This document shows positions 16,503-27,824 of a stretch of 41,277 bases of DNA, piece after piece. The notes beneath the pieces were generated by a model. That model was given only the letters and a program-made list of their open reading frames with translations, was not told where the DNA came from and made no database searches. This DNA is from a bacterium. Lineage in GTDB: Bacteria > Myxococcota_A > Polyangia > Nannocystales > Nannocystaceae. The position numbers were made by a program, and so were the translations under genes. Every line of letters starts with the position of its first letter. Position 1 is the stretch's first letter. The stretch covers positions 1-41,277 of the forward strand of contig JANSYI010000052.1 in NCBI GenBank assembly GCA_024742475.1. Direction: 5' to 3'.

Positions 16503-18167
16503 CTATTGCTTCCAGGGCTGGCGCTCGAAGTAGTCGCGTGTCAGCTCGACGAGCTTGGGCGAGAGCAGCACGAGCGCGATGAGGTTGGGGAGGATGACCA
16601 CGCCCATCAACATGTCGCCGAGCGTCCACGCGACCGAGAGCGGCAACACGGCCCCCATGAAGTGCATCAGCACGAACACCGCTCGGTACGGCCCGACCGC
16701 CTTGGGCCCCAGCACGTAGTTGGCGCAGCGATCCCCGTAGTAGCTCCACGAGATCGCCGTCGACACGCCGAAGAGCACCACGCACAGCAAGACGATGTGG
16801 TGACCAAAGTCGCCGATCGGCCCGAGCCCCCGCCGGAACGCGAGCATCGTCAGGGGCGCCCCGCTCTCGGCCGCGTCGCCGTAGAGCGTGTCGTACTCGG
16901 TGCCATCGGCCGCGACGGCCTTGTTGCCCTGGGGGTCGACCGTGCCGGTGAACGGGGTCGTCTGCTCGGCGTCGACGTAGAGCACGGCGATCGGGGCGTC
17001 GTGCCAGGCGACCGCGGGCCCGACCGACTTGCCCTCGGTCACGGTGACCGTCTCGGGGGTGTCGTCCAGCGGAGTGAAGCTGCCGTCCGCCTTCACCTCG
17101 ACGTAGGTCATGTCGCCTTGACCCACCGAGAGCTCGGTGGGGGTGAAGTCCTTCCAGACGCCCGTGATGATGATGACCATCGCGGTCATCGTGCAGATGA
17201 GGATCGTGTCGATGAACGGCTCGAGCAGCGCGACGACGCCCTCGGAGACGGGCTCGTCGGTGCGCGCTGCGGCATGCGCGATGGGGGCGCTGCCTTGGCC
17301 GGCCTCGTTGGAGAACAAGCCACGCTTGACGCCCCACATGGCGGTCACGAGGATGGCGCCGACGCCCGTACCGGCGACCCCGGCGGTCGGGTTGAACGCC
17401 TCGGAGACGACCAAGCTCAGCGCTGGTCCGATCTCTCCCACGTTCATCGCCAAGATGATCAGCGCGCCGGTGACGTACAGGCCCGCCATGGCCGGCGCGA
17501 GAATGGAGGTGACCTTGCCGATGCGCTTGATGCCGCCGAGCACGACTCCGCCCACGATGGCGGCCGCGACCAGCCCGGTGATCCACGCGGGCACGCCGAA
17601 CGTCGCGTCCATCGTGTCGGCCACCGTGTTGGCTTGCACGCCGTTGCCCGTGAAGAACGCGGTGAGCCCGAGCGCGACGGCGAAGAACACCGCCAGGGGC
17701 TTCCACGCGGGGCCGAGCCCCTTTTCGATGTAGTACATCGGCCCGCCCGCGACGTCGCCACCTTCGGTCGTGCGGTACTTCTGGGCCAGCGTCACCTCGG
17801 AGAACTTGGTGGCCATGCCCAGCAGCGCGGTGATCCACATCCAAAAGAGCGCACCCGGGCCGCCCCAGTGCAGGGCGATCGCCACGCCGCCGATGTTGCC
17901 AATGCCGACCGTCGCGGACAGCGCGGTGGACAGGGCCTGAAAGTGCGAGACGTCGCCGGGGTCGTCGGGATCGTCGTAGCGCCCCGTGGCGACCGCCAGG
18001 CCGTGCCCGAGGCGGCGCACCTGCACGAATCCCAGGCGCAGGGTCAAGAAGAAGCCCACCCCGAGCAAGGCGATCACGATGAAGGGGATCGTTTGATCCC
18101 CCACCGGAATGCCCGACGACCAGATGAACTCGTTGATGCTCTCGACGACTTGTTCCAAGGACTCCAT
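16503..18167 (-). CDS. Alanine/glycine:cation symporter (AGCS family) with extra extracytoplasmic loop
   Basis: 554 residues, against about 450-490 for most family members. The AGCS signature is clear: V-G-I-G-N-I-G-G-V-A (87-96) followed by GGPGALFWMWITALLGMATKF (102-122). GGPMYYIEKGLG, GVKRGLFSNEAGQGSAPIAHA (279-299) and WSYYGDRC near 474 also match AlsT/GlyP-type sodium-coupled amino-acid carriers. About eleven membrane helices are visible. The excess length is a hydrophilic stretch at about residues 340-437, between a helix ending VIIITGVWKDFT and one starting after GDFGHHIV. It is Thr/Asp-rich and beta-like. The start MESLEQVVESINEF at 18167 is reasonable. It is convergent with the giant lipoprotein gene. 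Confidence 0.93.
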   Translation of the reverse strand: MESLEQVVESINEFIWSSGIPVGDQTIPFIVIALLGVGFFLTLRLGFVQVRRLGHGLAVATGRYDDPDDPGDVSHFQALSTALSATVGIGNIGGVAIALHWGGPGALFWMWITALLGMATKFSEVTLAQKYRTTEGGDVAGGPMYYIEKGLGPAWKPLAVFFAVALGLTAFFTGNGVQANTVADTMDATFGVPAWITGLVAAAIVGGVVLGGIKRIGKVTSILAPAMAGLYVTGALIILAMNVGEIGPALSLVVSEAFNPTAGVAGTGVGAILVTAMWGVKRGLFSNEAGQGSAPIAHAAARTDEPVSEGVVALLEPFIDTILICTMTAMVIIITGVWKDFTPTELSVGQGDMTYVEVKADGSFTPLDDTPETVTVTEGKSVGPAVAWHDAPIAVLYVDAEQTTPFTGTVDPQGNKAVAADGTEYDTLYGDAAESGAPLTMLAFRRGLGPIGDFGHHIVLLCVVLFGVSTAISWSYYGDRCANYVLGPKAVGPYRAVFVLMHFMGAVLPLSVAWTLGDMLMGVVILPNLIALVLLSPKLVELTRDYFERQPWKQ

Positions 18168-18260
18168 GGGCGGGGCGTCGCAGCATCACCCCCAGCGGCG
18201 GGGTGTTGCAAGCCACGGGGGCTGACGCATCACACGTGGCGGTGGTAGTGATGCCCCCCG

Positions 18261-21620
<3,360 letters not shown>

Positions 21621-21660
21621 CCCGCGACGGACACGCGCCGACCCGCTACCCTGGAGCCGA

Positions 21661-22833
21661 ATGAAGTTTGCCGCCGCGCTCTCGGGTGCCGATCGTTTCG
21701 ACACCGCGTTCGACGAGGTCGTCGACGACCTCGAAGCGCAACTCGACGGGGCCGCCCCCTCCCTGCTGACGCTCTTCGTGGGCAGCACGCACGAGCGCGA
21801 CTACGTACGGCTGCATCGGATGCTACGCGAGAAGTATCCCGGGGCGGCGCTCGTGGGATGCTCGGCGGGCGGCACGATCGGCGGGGGCCGTGAGCTCGAA
21901 GAAGGCGCGGGCCTCTCGATCAGCGCCGCGTACCTGCCCAACGTCGAGATCCGGCCCTTCCACCTCGACCCCGACCGCGTCCCGGTCCCCGACGCGGCGC
22001 GCCTGTGGCGGGAGGTGCTCGACACCCCCTCCGACGCGCACCCCACGATCATCGTCTTTCCCGAGCCCTACACGAGCCCCGTCTCGGCGGTGCTCGATGG
22101 CCTCGATCGCACGTTCGAGGGCGGCACGGTCGTCGGCGGCGTGGCCAGCGGCATGCAAGAGGCCGGCGGCGGGGCCTTGTTCGCGGGCGACGACGTGTTC
22201 GCCACCGGAACCGCCGGCGTCGTGCTGTGGGGCGACGTGCAGATCGACACGATCGTCTCGCAAGGATGTCGCCCGATCGGTTCACCGATGTTCATCACGC
22301 GGGGCCACGACAACTTGATCACGGGGCTCGACGGCCAGAGCCCCGCAGCCGCGCTTCAGAGCCTGTACGACTCCCTCTCGGACGAGGACCAGGCACGCCT
22401 GCGTCAGTCGCTCTTCGTCGGCATCGTGATGGACGACGGGCTCGAGGTCTACGAGCAGGGCGACTTCCTGATCCGCAACATCATGGGGCTCGACGGCGAC
22501 ACGGGGTCACTGGCCATCGGCGCCGACGTCCGGCCCAACACCGTCGTGCAGTTTCATCTTCGCGACGCGGAGACGTCGGCTCGCGACCTCCAGGCTCTGC
22601 TCGAGGCGCGCAGCGACGCGGGCATGCCTGCGCCCGAGGGCGCATTGATGTTCTCGTGCCTCGGCCGCGGACGCGGTCTGTACGGAAAGCCCGACGTCGA
22701 CAGCAACATCGTGCGGGCGACCTACCCCGACCTGCCGATCGGCGGGTTCTTCTGCAACGGCGAGCTCGGTCCGGTGCAGGGGATCTCCTACCAGCACGGG
22801 TACACGAGCGTGCTCGCCCTCTTCGGCCGCTAG
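21661..22833 (+). CDS. FIST domain signal-input protein
   Basis: 390 residues with the FIST N- and C-domain pattern: a Rossmann-like start (LTLFVGSTHERD), a nucleotide-loop-like GCSAGGTIGGGRELEEGAGLSI, then an alternating alpha/beta C-domain with GCRPIGSPMFITRG and a late MFSCLGRGRGLYG motif. FIST domains are predicted small-ligand sensors, often fused to kinases or chemoreceptors. Here the domain is stand-alone, so its output must be another protein, and no partner is obvious. The ribosome-binding-like TGGAG lies 6 bp before the ATG at 21661. It starts 40 bp after the amidohydrolase stop and may share its transcript. Confidence 0.9.
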   Translation: MKFAAALSGADRFDTAFDEVVDDLEAQLDGAAPSLLTLFVGSTHERDYVRLHRMLREKYPGAALVGCSAGGTIGGGRELEEGAGLSISAAYLPNVEIRPFHLDPDRVPVPDAARLWREVLDTPSDAHPTIIVFPEPYTSPVSAVLDGLDRTFEGGTVVGGVASGMQEAGGGALFAGDDVFATGTAGVVLWGDVQIDTIVSQGCRPIGSPMFITRGHDNLITGLDGQSPAAALQSLYDSLSDEDQARLRQSLFVGIVMDDGLEVYEQGDFLIRNIMGLDGDTGSLAIGADVRPNTVVQFHLRDAETSARDLQALLEARSDAGMPAPEGALMFSCLGRGRGLYGKPDVDSNIVRATYPDLPIGGFFCNGELGPVQGISYQHGYTSVLALFGR

Positions 22834-22850
22834 CTCGCGCGCCCATGCAA

Positions 22851-22907
22851 ACGGCCCGATGCGCGGCGAGCTCTCGGGTGCGACGAGACCTCGGCGCTTC
22901 GGGCCGT
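22851..22907. terminator. Inverted repeat between converging FIST and ferredoxin genes
   Basis: ACGGCCCGA (22851-22859) is the inverted complement of TCGGGCCGT (22899-22907), with further GC pairing inside. It lies between two converging genes with no other element, so a bidirectional terminator is plausible, but the loop is long (39 nt) and no T-run follows. Confidence 0.35.
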
Positions 22908-22927
22908 GAAGAGGTTGGACGCGGCCC

Positions 22928-23233
22928 CTAGAAGCCGAGTTCTTTCTTGCGATCTTCGGCGGTGGGCAGCGGATCGGTGGTCTCGGTGAGCACCGGGAGG
23001 CTTGGCGCCTTCTCGGCGTTGACGTCCTTCCACTGCGCCTGATCGTCGGGCAGCTCGGTCTCATCGAAGATCGCTTCGACCGGGCACTCCGGGACGCAGG
23101 CACCGCAGTCGATGCACTCGTCGGGGTCGATGTAGAGCATCTCCGCGTCGGCGTGAAAGCACTCGACGGGGCAGACCGCTACGCAGTCGGTGAAGCGACA
23201 ACCTTTGCAGTTTCCGGTGACGACAAACGCCAT
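22928..23233 (-). CDS. fdxA: 7Fe ferredoxin (3Fe-4S and 4Fe-4S)
   Basis: 101 residues starting MAFVVTGNCKGC. Cys residues are spaced as in the Azotobacter-type 7Fe ferredoxins: C9, C12 and C17 plus C21/C25 in the N-terminal half (CRFTDCVAVCPVECF), and C40/C43/C46/C50 in CIDCGACVPECPVEAI. The C-terminal extension (DAQWKDVNAEKAP...RKKELGF) is the usual helical tail. ATG at 23233 is chosen because an upstream frame to 23356 has no ferredoxin sequence. It is an electron carrier, cytoplasmic; the partner enzyme is not in the window. It is divergent from the two-component genes. Confidence 0.93.
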   Translation of the reverse strand: MAFVVTGNCKGCRFTDCVAVCPVECFHADAEMLYIDPDECIDCGACVPECPVEAIFDETELPDDQAQWKDVNAEKAPSLPVLTETTDPLPTAEDRKKELGF

Positions 23234-23546
23234 GGCCGGCGGATGGTAGCGGCTCGCCGCCCAGAACGCTCGTTTTTCGTAGCTTCGGCCGCACGCGCTG
23301 CGTTCGAACCCGGCGGGCCTGCGAATGTGCGCCGACACACCTACATCTATCCACACCCCAGGGCGGCCCGAAGGCCGCTATTGTGAACAAGGTGTGGATG
23401 AAGAGGGGCGGCGGTGAATCCAAGATGCTGGATCTACGCTGATTTCGACCCAAGGCGCTCCCTGCTCTCGGATCTGTGGAGTTCTGTGGATTTGCGCGGG
23501 TTTGGCCCGAGAGCACGAGCCGGGCCATGCTCGGTGGAGGCACCGC
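23234..23546. other. Divergent intergenic region with near-consensus DnaA-box-like motifs
   Basis: This 313-bp gap separates fdxA and the histidine kinase. It contains CTATCCACA at 23347-23355 (one mismatch to TTATCCACA), TGTGGATGA at 23393-23401 (one mismatch on the opposite strand) and weaker TGTGGAGTT/TGTGGATTT at 23475-23493. No promoter can be called with confidence. No origin-linked genes (dnaA, dnaN, parAB, rnpA) are present in this window. Confidence 0.4.
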
Positions 23547-24503
23547 ATGGCCAGTCGCCCTCCACGCTCGATCTCCGGCCCCATCGTGTGGGGTTCGGTC
23601 AGCGCCACGCTGACCGTGGTGATGCTGGTCGGCTGGATCTACGTGATCCTCCGCAACCAGTTCACGGCGCAGTCCGTCGGCAACGTCTGGCTGCTCATCG
23701 GCGGCATCATCTCGCTGGGCGTCATCACGACGGTGCTGATCCTCTTCTCCGTGTTCCTCGCGCGGCAGATCCTCGAGAACCGAAGGCAGACCACGTTCAT
23801 CGACTCGGTCACCCACGAGCTCCGTTCGCCGTTGGCGTCGCTCCGACTGGGTTTGCAGACGCTCGGTCGCCGCGGCCTGGAGAACGAACAGCGCGAGCAG
23901 CTGCGCGAGATGATGCTCGACGATACCGAGCGGCTCGCGGCGTTCATCGACGACATCCTCGAGGCCACCCGTCTCGAATACGGCAAAGCCGGGCAGATGA
24001 TCAGCCACGTGTCGCTCGGCGACCTGATCGACCGGTGCGTGGCGACGGTCGCTCGCCGGCACAAGCTCGAGCCCGAGATCGTCGATATCGACGTCGACGA
24101 CTCGATCGAGCTTCACATCGACGCGACCGCCCTCGAGACGGTGCTCAAGAACCTGCTGGACAACGCCATCAAATACTCGAACAGCCCCGTCCGAGTGCAG
24201 GTGACCGCACGCGAGCGCGACAGCGGAGCGGTCGAGATCCACGTCCGCGATCGCGGCGTCGGCATCCCCCAAGGTGAGCTGCGGCGAATCTTCGACCGCT
24301 TCTATCGCGTTGACCACGAGGACGTTCGTGCCCGCCGCGGCACTGGCCTGGGCCTGTTCGTGGTCAAGGCCCTGGTCGAAGACCTCGGCGGCCGGCTCCG
24401 TGCCCACTCCGACGGGCGCGGCACCGGCACCACGATGACGATCAACCTCCCCAAGACATCCGACGGTACCGCGCTAGCACTCGAAGAGGACGCTGAGTCA
24501 TGA
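23547..24503 (+). CDS. Sensor histidine kinase (two membrane segments)
   Basis: 318 residues. Two membrane helices (about 13-35 and 48-72) are joined by a very short loop, so any sensing is through the membrane or a partner rather than a large periplasmic domain. HisKA: the H-box FIDSVTHELRSPLASL has phospho-accepting His90. HATPase: N-box NLLDNAIKY (Asn206), G1 RDRGVGIP, F-box IFDRFYR, G2 RRGTGLGLFV. The ribosome binding site GGTGGAGG (23533-23540) lies 6 bp before the ATG at 23547, which decides the start over 23502. The response regulator gene overlaps its stop by 4 bp. Confidence 0.95.
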   Translation: MASRPPRSISGPIVWGSVSATLTVVMLVGWIYVILRNQFTAQSVGNVWLLIGGIISLGVITTVLILFSVFLARQILENRRQTTFIDSVTHELRSPLASLRLGLQTLGRRGLENEQREQLREMMLDDTERLAAFIDDILEATRLEYGKAGQMISHVSLGDLIDRCVATVARRHKLEPEIVDIDVDDSIELHIDATALETVLKNLLDNAIKYSNSPVRVQVTARERDSGAVEIHVRDRGVGIPQGELRRIFDRFYRVDHEDVRARRGTGLGLFVVKALVEDLGGRLRAHSDGRGTGTTMTINLPKTSDGTALALEEDAES

Positions 24504-25213
24504 ACGAGCCCAAGCCCAGACTCCTCCTCGTCGAAGATGAAGACCACCTCGCCGCTGGCCTCAAGCTGAACTTCGAGCTCGAGGGGTTCGAGGTCGACAT
24601 CGCACGCACCGGCAGAGAGGCCGGGTCGCTGCTGCTTCAGCCCGACTACGACATCATGGTGCTCGACGTCATGCTCCCGGACATCAGCGGGCTGACGCTG
24701 TGCCGCAGCATCCGCGAGTCGGGCAAGACGACACCCATCCTCATGCTCACCGCCAAGGCCAGCCTCGACGACCGCGTCGAGGGCCTCAACGCTGGCGCCG
24801 ACGACTACCTCACCAAGCCCTTCGAGCTCGAAGAGCTGCTCGCCCGTGTCCGCTCCATGCTTCGCCGCGCCGAGTGGGAGAAGCAGGAAGAGCCGCAACC
24901 GAGCACGCCATCCATCCGCATCGGCTCGGCGCAGGTGGACTTCGAACGGCACATCGCCGAGCGCGACGGCCAGACGCTGCGCCTGACGAAGCTGGAGTTC
25001 GATCTCCTGCTTTACTTCGTGGAGAACCCCGAGCGGGTGCTCAGCCGTGAAGAACTCCAGCGCGAGGTCTGGAAGCTGCGCGACTACCCCAACCGGCGCA
25101 TGGTCGACAACTTCATCATGCGACTGCGCCGCCACTTCGAGAAGCACCCGCAGTCACCCAAGATGTTCGTCTCGGTGCGGGGCGCAGGCTACAAGTTCGT
25201 CCCGCCGACGTGA
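24500..25213 (+). CDS. OmpR-family response regulator
   Basis: 237 residues. The receiver domain has the acidic pair after LLLVEDE, phospho-acceptor Asp56 (VLDVMLPD), Thr84 (LMLTAKAS) and Lys106 (LTKPFE). The DNA-binding winged-helix domain (about 130-235) has the RLTKLEFDLLLYFVENPERVLSREEL and RRMVDNFIMRLRRHFE...VRGAGYKF pattern of OmpR/PhoB. It overlaps the kinase stop (ATGA) with GAAGAGGA upstream, so translation is coupled and the pair is a dedicated system. Target genes are unknown. Confidence 0.95.
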   Translation: MNEPKPRLLLVEDEDHLAAGLKLNFELEGFEVDIARTGREAGSLLLQPDYDIMVLDVMLPDISGLTLCRSIRESGKTTPILMLTAKASLDDRVEGLNAGADDYLTKPFELEELLARVRSMLRRAEWEKQEEPQPSTPSIRIGSAQVDFERHIAERDGQTLRLTKLEFDLLLYFVENPERVLSREELQREVWKLRDYPNRRMVDNFIMRLRRHFEKHPQSPKMFVSVRGAGYKFVPPT

Positions 25214-25265
25214 GCGCCGAACAAAGCGCTTCCGTGCGCCGCCGCGAAGAGCTATCCCCAGTTCG

Positions 25266-26405
25266 ATGAACCGTTCTCGCGTCCTCTCCGCGGTGTTGCT
25301 CTGCACGGCGGCGTGCCGCACTGGAGCGCCGCAGATGTCGACGGAGCCCGGCGACGCGCAGCCGGAGCCCACGACTCCCGCGGCGCAACCGCGGCGCGCC
25401 TCGAGCGAGGACGAGCCGCAGCCCGATCCCATCGACCCCGACACGCTCCCCCTGGGCGCCGAGCATGCCCTGCCTGCGCTCCACCGCGCCGAGCTGACGA
25501 CCCTGGCGACCCTGACGACCGAGCGCGCGACCGTCGTCGTCTACAGCTTCAACAGACTCGAGGAGTTTCTCGGCACGCGTGCGCCCGAGCTGCGCACGTC
25601 CCTGCAGGAGGCCATCGCACAGCTGCATGCGGAGTGCGAAGCCGAGCGTGCGGCGGCGCCCCAGACAGAGCCCGACCCCTCGGGGAGCGACGAGGACGAG
25701 AACGAGGACGAGGACGAGGACGGCCCGATCTCCGAGCCGAGCTGTTCGGCCGTCGCCGCCGCAAACGCGACTGGTTTGACCGACGGCGACATCGACTGCG
25801 AAGTGATGGCGCTCGCCTCCTTCGACCAGGCCGGCGCGCTGACGGGCCAAGCGACCCTCCTCGACCAAGGGTGCATCGACGGCGCGGTCCGGGCACAGCT
25901 GGGCGACCTCACCGGACACGGCAAGGTCGAGCTCGCCGTCTTGGCCGACCTCAGCCGTTCCGGGCCAACCCCGAGCGGGTTCGGGCCGCAGGCGCGACGA
26001 CAGCGGCTGCTCGGATACCACCTCGAGTTCCGCAAGGAGCCCTTCGTGCCGTTCCTCGAGGTCGACCTCCTCGAGCGCGGTCCGGGCGAGACGGCTCCTC
26101 CCGATGTACAGCGGCGCGTTCGCGTGAGCCCGCGGTGGCTGGACGTGGTCTCGAAGACCCACGAGGGAGGATGTGCCCCCGAGGACGAGGACGAGGGCGA
26201 GGGCGACCGTGATGACGACGCCTGCCATCCGTTCGATGCGCAGCGGCTCCGCTGGGATCACTTCGAGGGTCGATACGTCGACGGCAAGCCGCTCGCCCTC
26301 GATGCGGAGGAGATCGAGCGCAACCTCGAACAGCTGCCGCCCATGCCACGGTGTGCGGGCGCCTGCGACGCCCCGCTCGCCGACCAGCCGGACCCACCCC
26401 GCTGA
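25266..26405 (+). CDS. Acidic lipoprotein of unknown function
   Basis: 379 residues. Signal MNRSRVLSAVLLCTAAC, lipobox Cys about 17. A Pro/Glu/Thr-rich linker follows. The body (about 65-340) has a predicted mixed fold with four or more Cys, interrupted by two runs of Glu/Asp (DENEDEDEDEDG and EDEDEGEGDRDDD). These could bind Ca2+ or simply be disordered. It lies 52 bp after the response regulator and may be in the same transcript. I recognise no family. Confidence 0.7.
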   Translation: MNRSRVLSAVLLCTAACRTGAPQMSTEPGDAQPEPTTPAAQPRRASSEDEPQPDPIDPDTLPLGAEHALPALHRAELTTLATLTTERATVVVYSFNRLEEFLGTRAPELRTSLQEAIAQLHAECEAERAAAPQTEPDPSGSDEDENEDEDEDGPISEPSCSAVAAANATGLTDGDIDCEVMALASFDQAGALTGQATLLDQGCIDGAVRAQLGDLTGHGKVELAVLADLSRSGPTPSGFGPQARRQRLLGYHLEFRKEPFVPFLEVDLLERGPGETAPPDVQRRVRVSPRWLDVVSKTHEGGCAPEDEDEGEGDRDDDACHPFDAQRLRWDHFEGRYVDGKPLALDAEEIERNLEQLPPMPRCAGACDAPLADQPDPPR

Positions 26406-26438
26406 AGCGCGAAGAAGGCCACGGACAGGGCGACGCGG

Positions 26439-27824
26439 TCAGGTCAGCTCGTCGAGCGGCCCCTGACACAGCTCGGGCAGCCCGAACGTGTTGGTGTCGG
26501 TCTGCCCCATCGCGTGCAGCATCGAGACGAACAGGTCATTGTGTGCCCGACCGTCGATCTGCAGGTTGCGACCGGTGCTGAGGTATCCGCCAGCGCTGCC
26601 CGCCATGACGAACGGCACGTCGGTGGCCGTGTGTAGATCGCCGTTGCCCTGCTCGTTGACCCAGAGCACTACGCTGTTGTCGAGCATGGTGCCATCGCCC
26701 TCGGGCACCGACTTCATCGCCTGCACAAGGTAGAGGTACTGCTCGGCGTACCACTGGTTGATCTCGATCAGCTGCTGACGCGCCGCGGGGTCGTCGTCGG
26801 CTTCGTGGGAGAGCGAGTGGTGGTTGGCCGAATGCCCCAGCCACGAGTGGCGGATGCCGCTCTGCGCGGTCGACCACTGAATGCTCGCGACGCGGGTGAG
26901 GTCGCAGGTGAGCGCCATGGTCATCAGATCCATCTGCGCCCGGCCCACCGCGGGGTACTGGTCGTTGCTGTTGGGGTCGAGCCCTTCGGGCCGCTGCGGC
27001 AGCGCGCACGCCTCGAGCGGCCCCCCCTCGGTGAAGAGGCTCTGTTCGAGCTCGCGGATGGCATCGAGGTGCGCCTCGAGCTTGACCCGGTCCCCTGCGC
27101 CGACCTTGGCGTTGAGGCGGTTGAAGTCGTCGGCCACCTTGTCGAGCACGCTGCCGCGACGAGCACGCAGCGCCGCGAGCTCGGTCGGGTCGGTGCCGAG
27201 GTCGGTGAAGAGGGCGTCGAACGCCGCCGCGGGGTCGTTCTCGGGCGGCAGCGCTTCGAACGGGCCCCGGTAGCACATGCGGCTGGTCACCTGGCGCTGC
27301 AGGTCCAGCAGCGAGCGGACGCCGAATTCGAGCGAGCGAAATGGCGTCTCGCTGCCGATGCGGTTGGCGATCTCCTGGTCGATGGAGATGCCTCCGGCCG
27401 AGCCGTCGGGGAGGTGCGAGAACTCGCCGATGCCCGACGGCCCGACGAGCAGCTCCTGGCACGTGAGCATGTGTCCCATGCCCATGTCGTGGCCGTTGCC
27501 ACCGGGACCCTGATTTCTCGAGACCATGTCGAGGCCCCACACGATGAGCAGGTCGTCGCGGATCGCCTCGAGCGGGCTGAGGATGTGCTCACCGCCGCCG
27601 GGTCGGCTGAAGCTGAAGTCGTCCACCCCGCCCTCGGGGCGGAACGCCTCTTCGATGGTGCCATTGGCCGAGAAGAAGACGACGAAGCGCTTGCGCGGAC
27701 CATCCGCCCCGCCCGCCCGCGCGGCCGGAATCATGGCGTCGAGGAGCGGAAGGCCGATGGCGACACCACCGGCACCGCGAAGGAAGGTACGTCGGGAGAG
27801 TGGCTTGGACGCGGGCTTGTTCAC
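26439..27824 (-). CDS. DUF1552 Tat-exported protein
   Basis: 461 residues starting VNKPASKPLSRRTFLRGAGG. SRRTFLRG is a twin-arginine signal and a hydrophobic stretch with LLDAMIPAARA follows, so it is exported folded. The core carries the DUF1552 pattern: FVVFFSANGTIEEAF, ILSPLEAIRDDLLIVWGLD, GHDMGMGHMLTCQELL and SIDQEIANRIGSETPFRSLEFGV, ending with the LDNSVVLWVNEQGNGDLHTATDVPFVMAGSAGG region. DUF1552 proteins are almost always paired with DUF1592/DUF1588 proteins in Planctomycetes and Myxobacteria; their reaction is unknown. The GTG start overlaps the upstream TGA by 2 bp (GTGA), showing coupled translation with the DUF1592 gene. Confidence 0.92.
   Translation of the reverse strand: MNKPASKPLSRRTFLRGAGGVAIGLPLLDAMIPAARAGGADGPRKRFVVFFSANGTIEEAFRPEGGVDDFSFSRPGGGEHILSPLEAIRDDLLIVWGLDMVSRNQGPGGNGHDMGMGHMLTCQELLVGPSGIGEFSHLPDGSAGGISIDQEIANRIGSETPFRSLEFGVRSLLDLQRQVTSRMCYRGPFEALPPENDPAAAFDALFTDLGTDPTELAALRARRGSVLDKVADDFNRLNAKVGAGDRVKLEAHLDAIRELEQSLFTEGGPLEACALPQRPEGLDPNSNDQYPAVGRAQMDLMTMALTCDLTRVASIQWSTAQSGIRHSWLGHSANHHSLSHEADDDPAARQQLIEINQWYAEQYLYLVQAMKSVPEGDGTMLDNSVVLWVNEQGNGDLHTATDVPFVMAGSAGGYLSTGRNLQIDGRAHNDLFVSMLHAMGQTDTNTFGLPELCQGPLDELT

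Noticed and set aside
16338..18248. Long plus-strand open frame across the AGCS gene
   Set aside because: Antisense of a clear AGCS transporter; His/Arg/Asp-rich translation has no domain or start signal.
23234..23546. Replication origin
   Set aside because: Only near-consensus boxes and no origin-linked genes in this window; listed as a weak finding, not as a feature of origin type.
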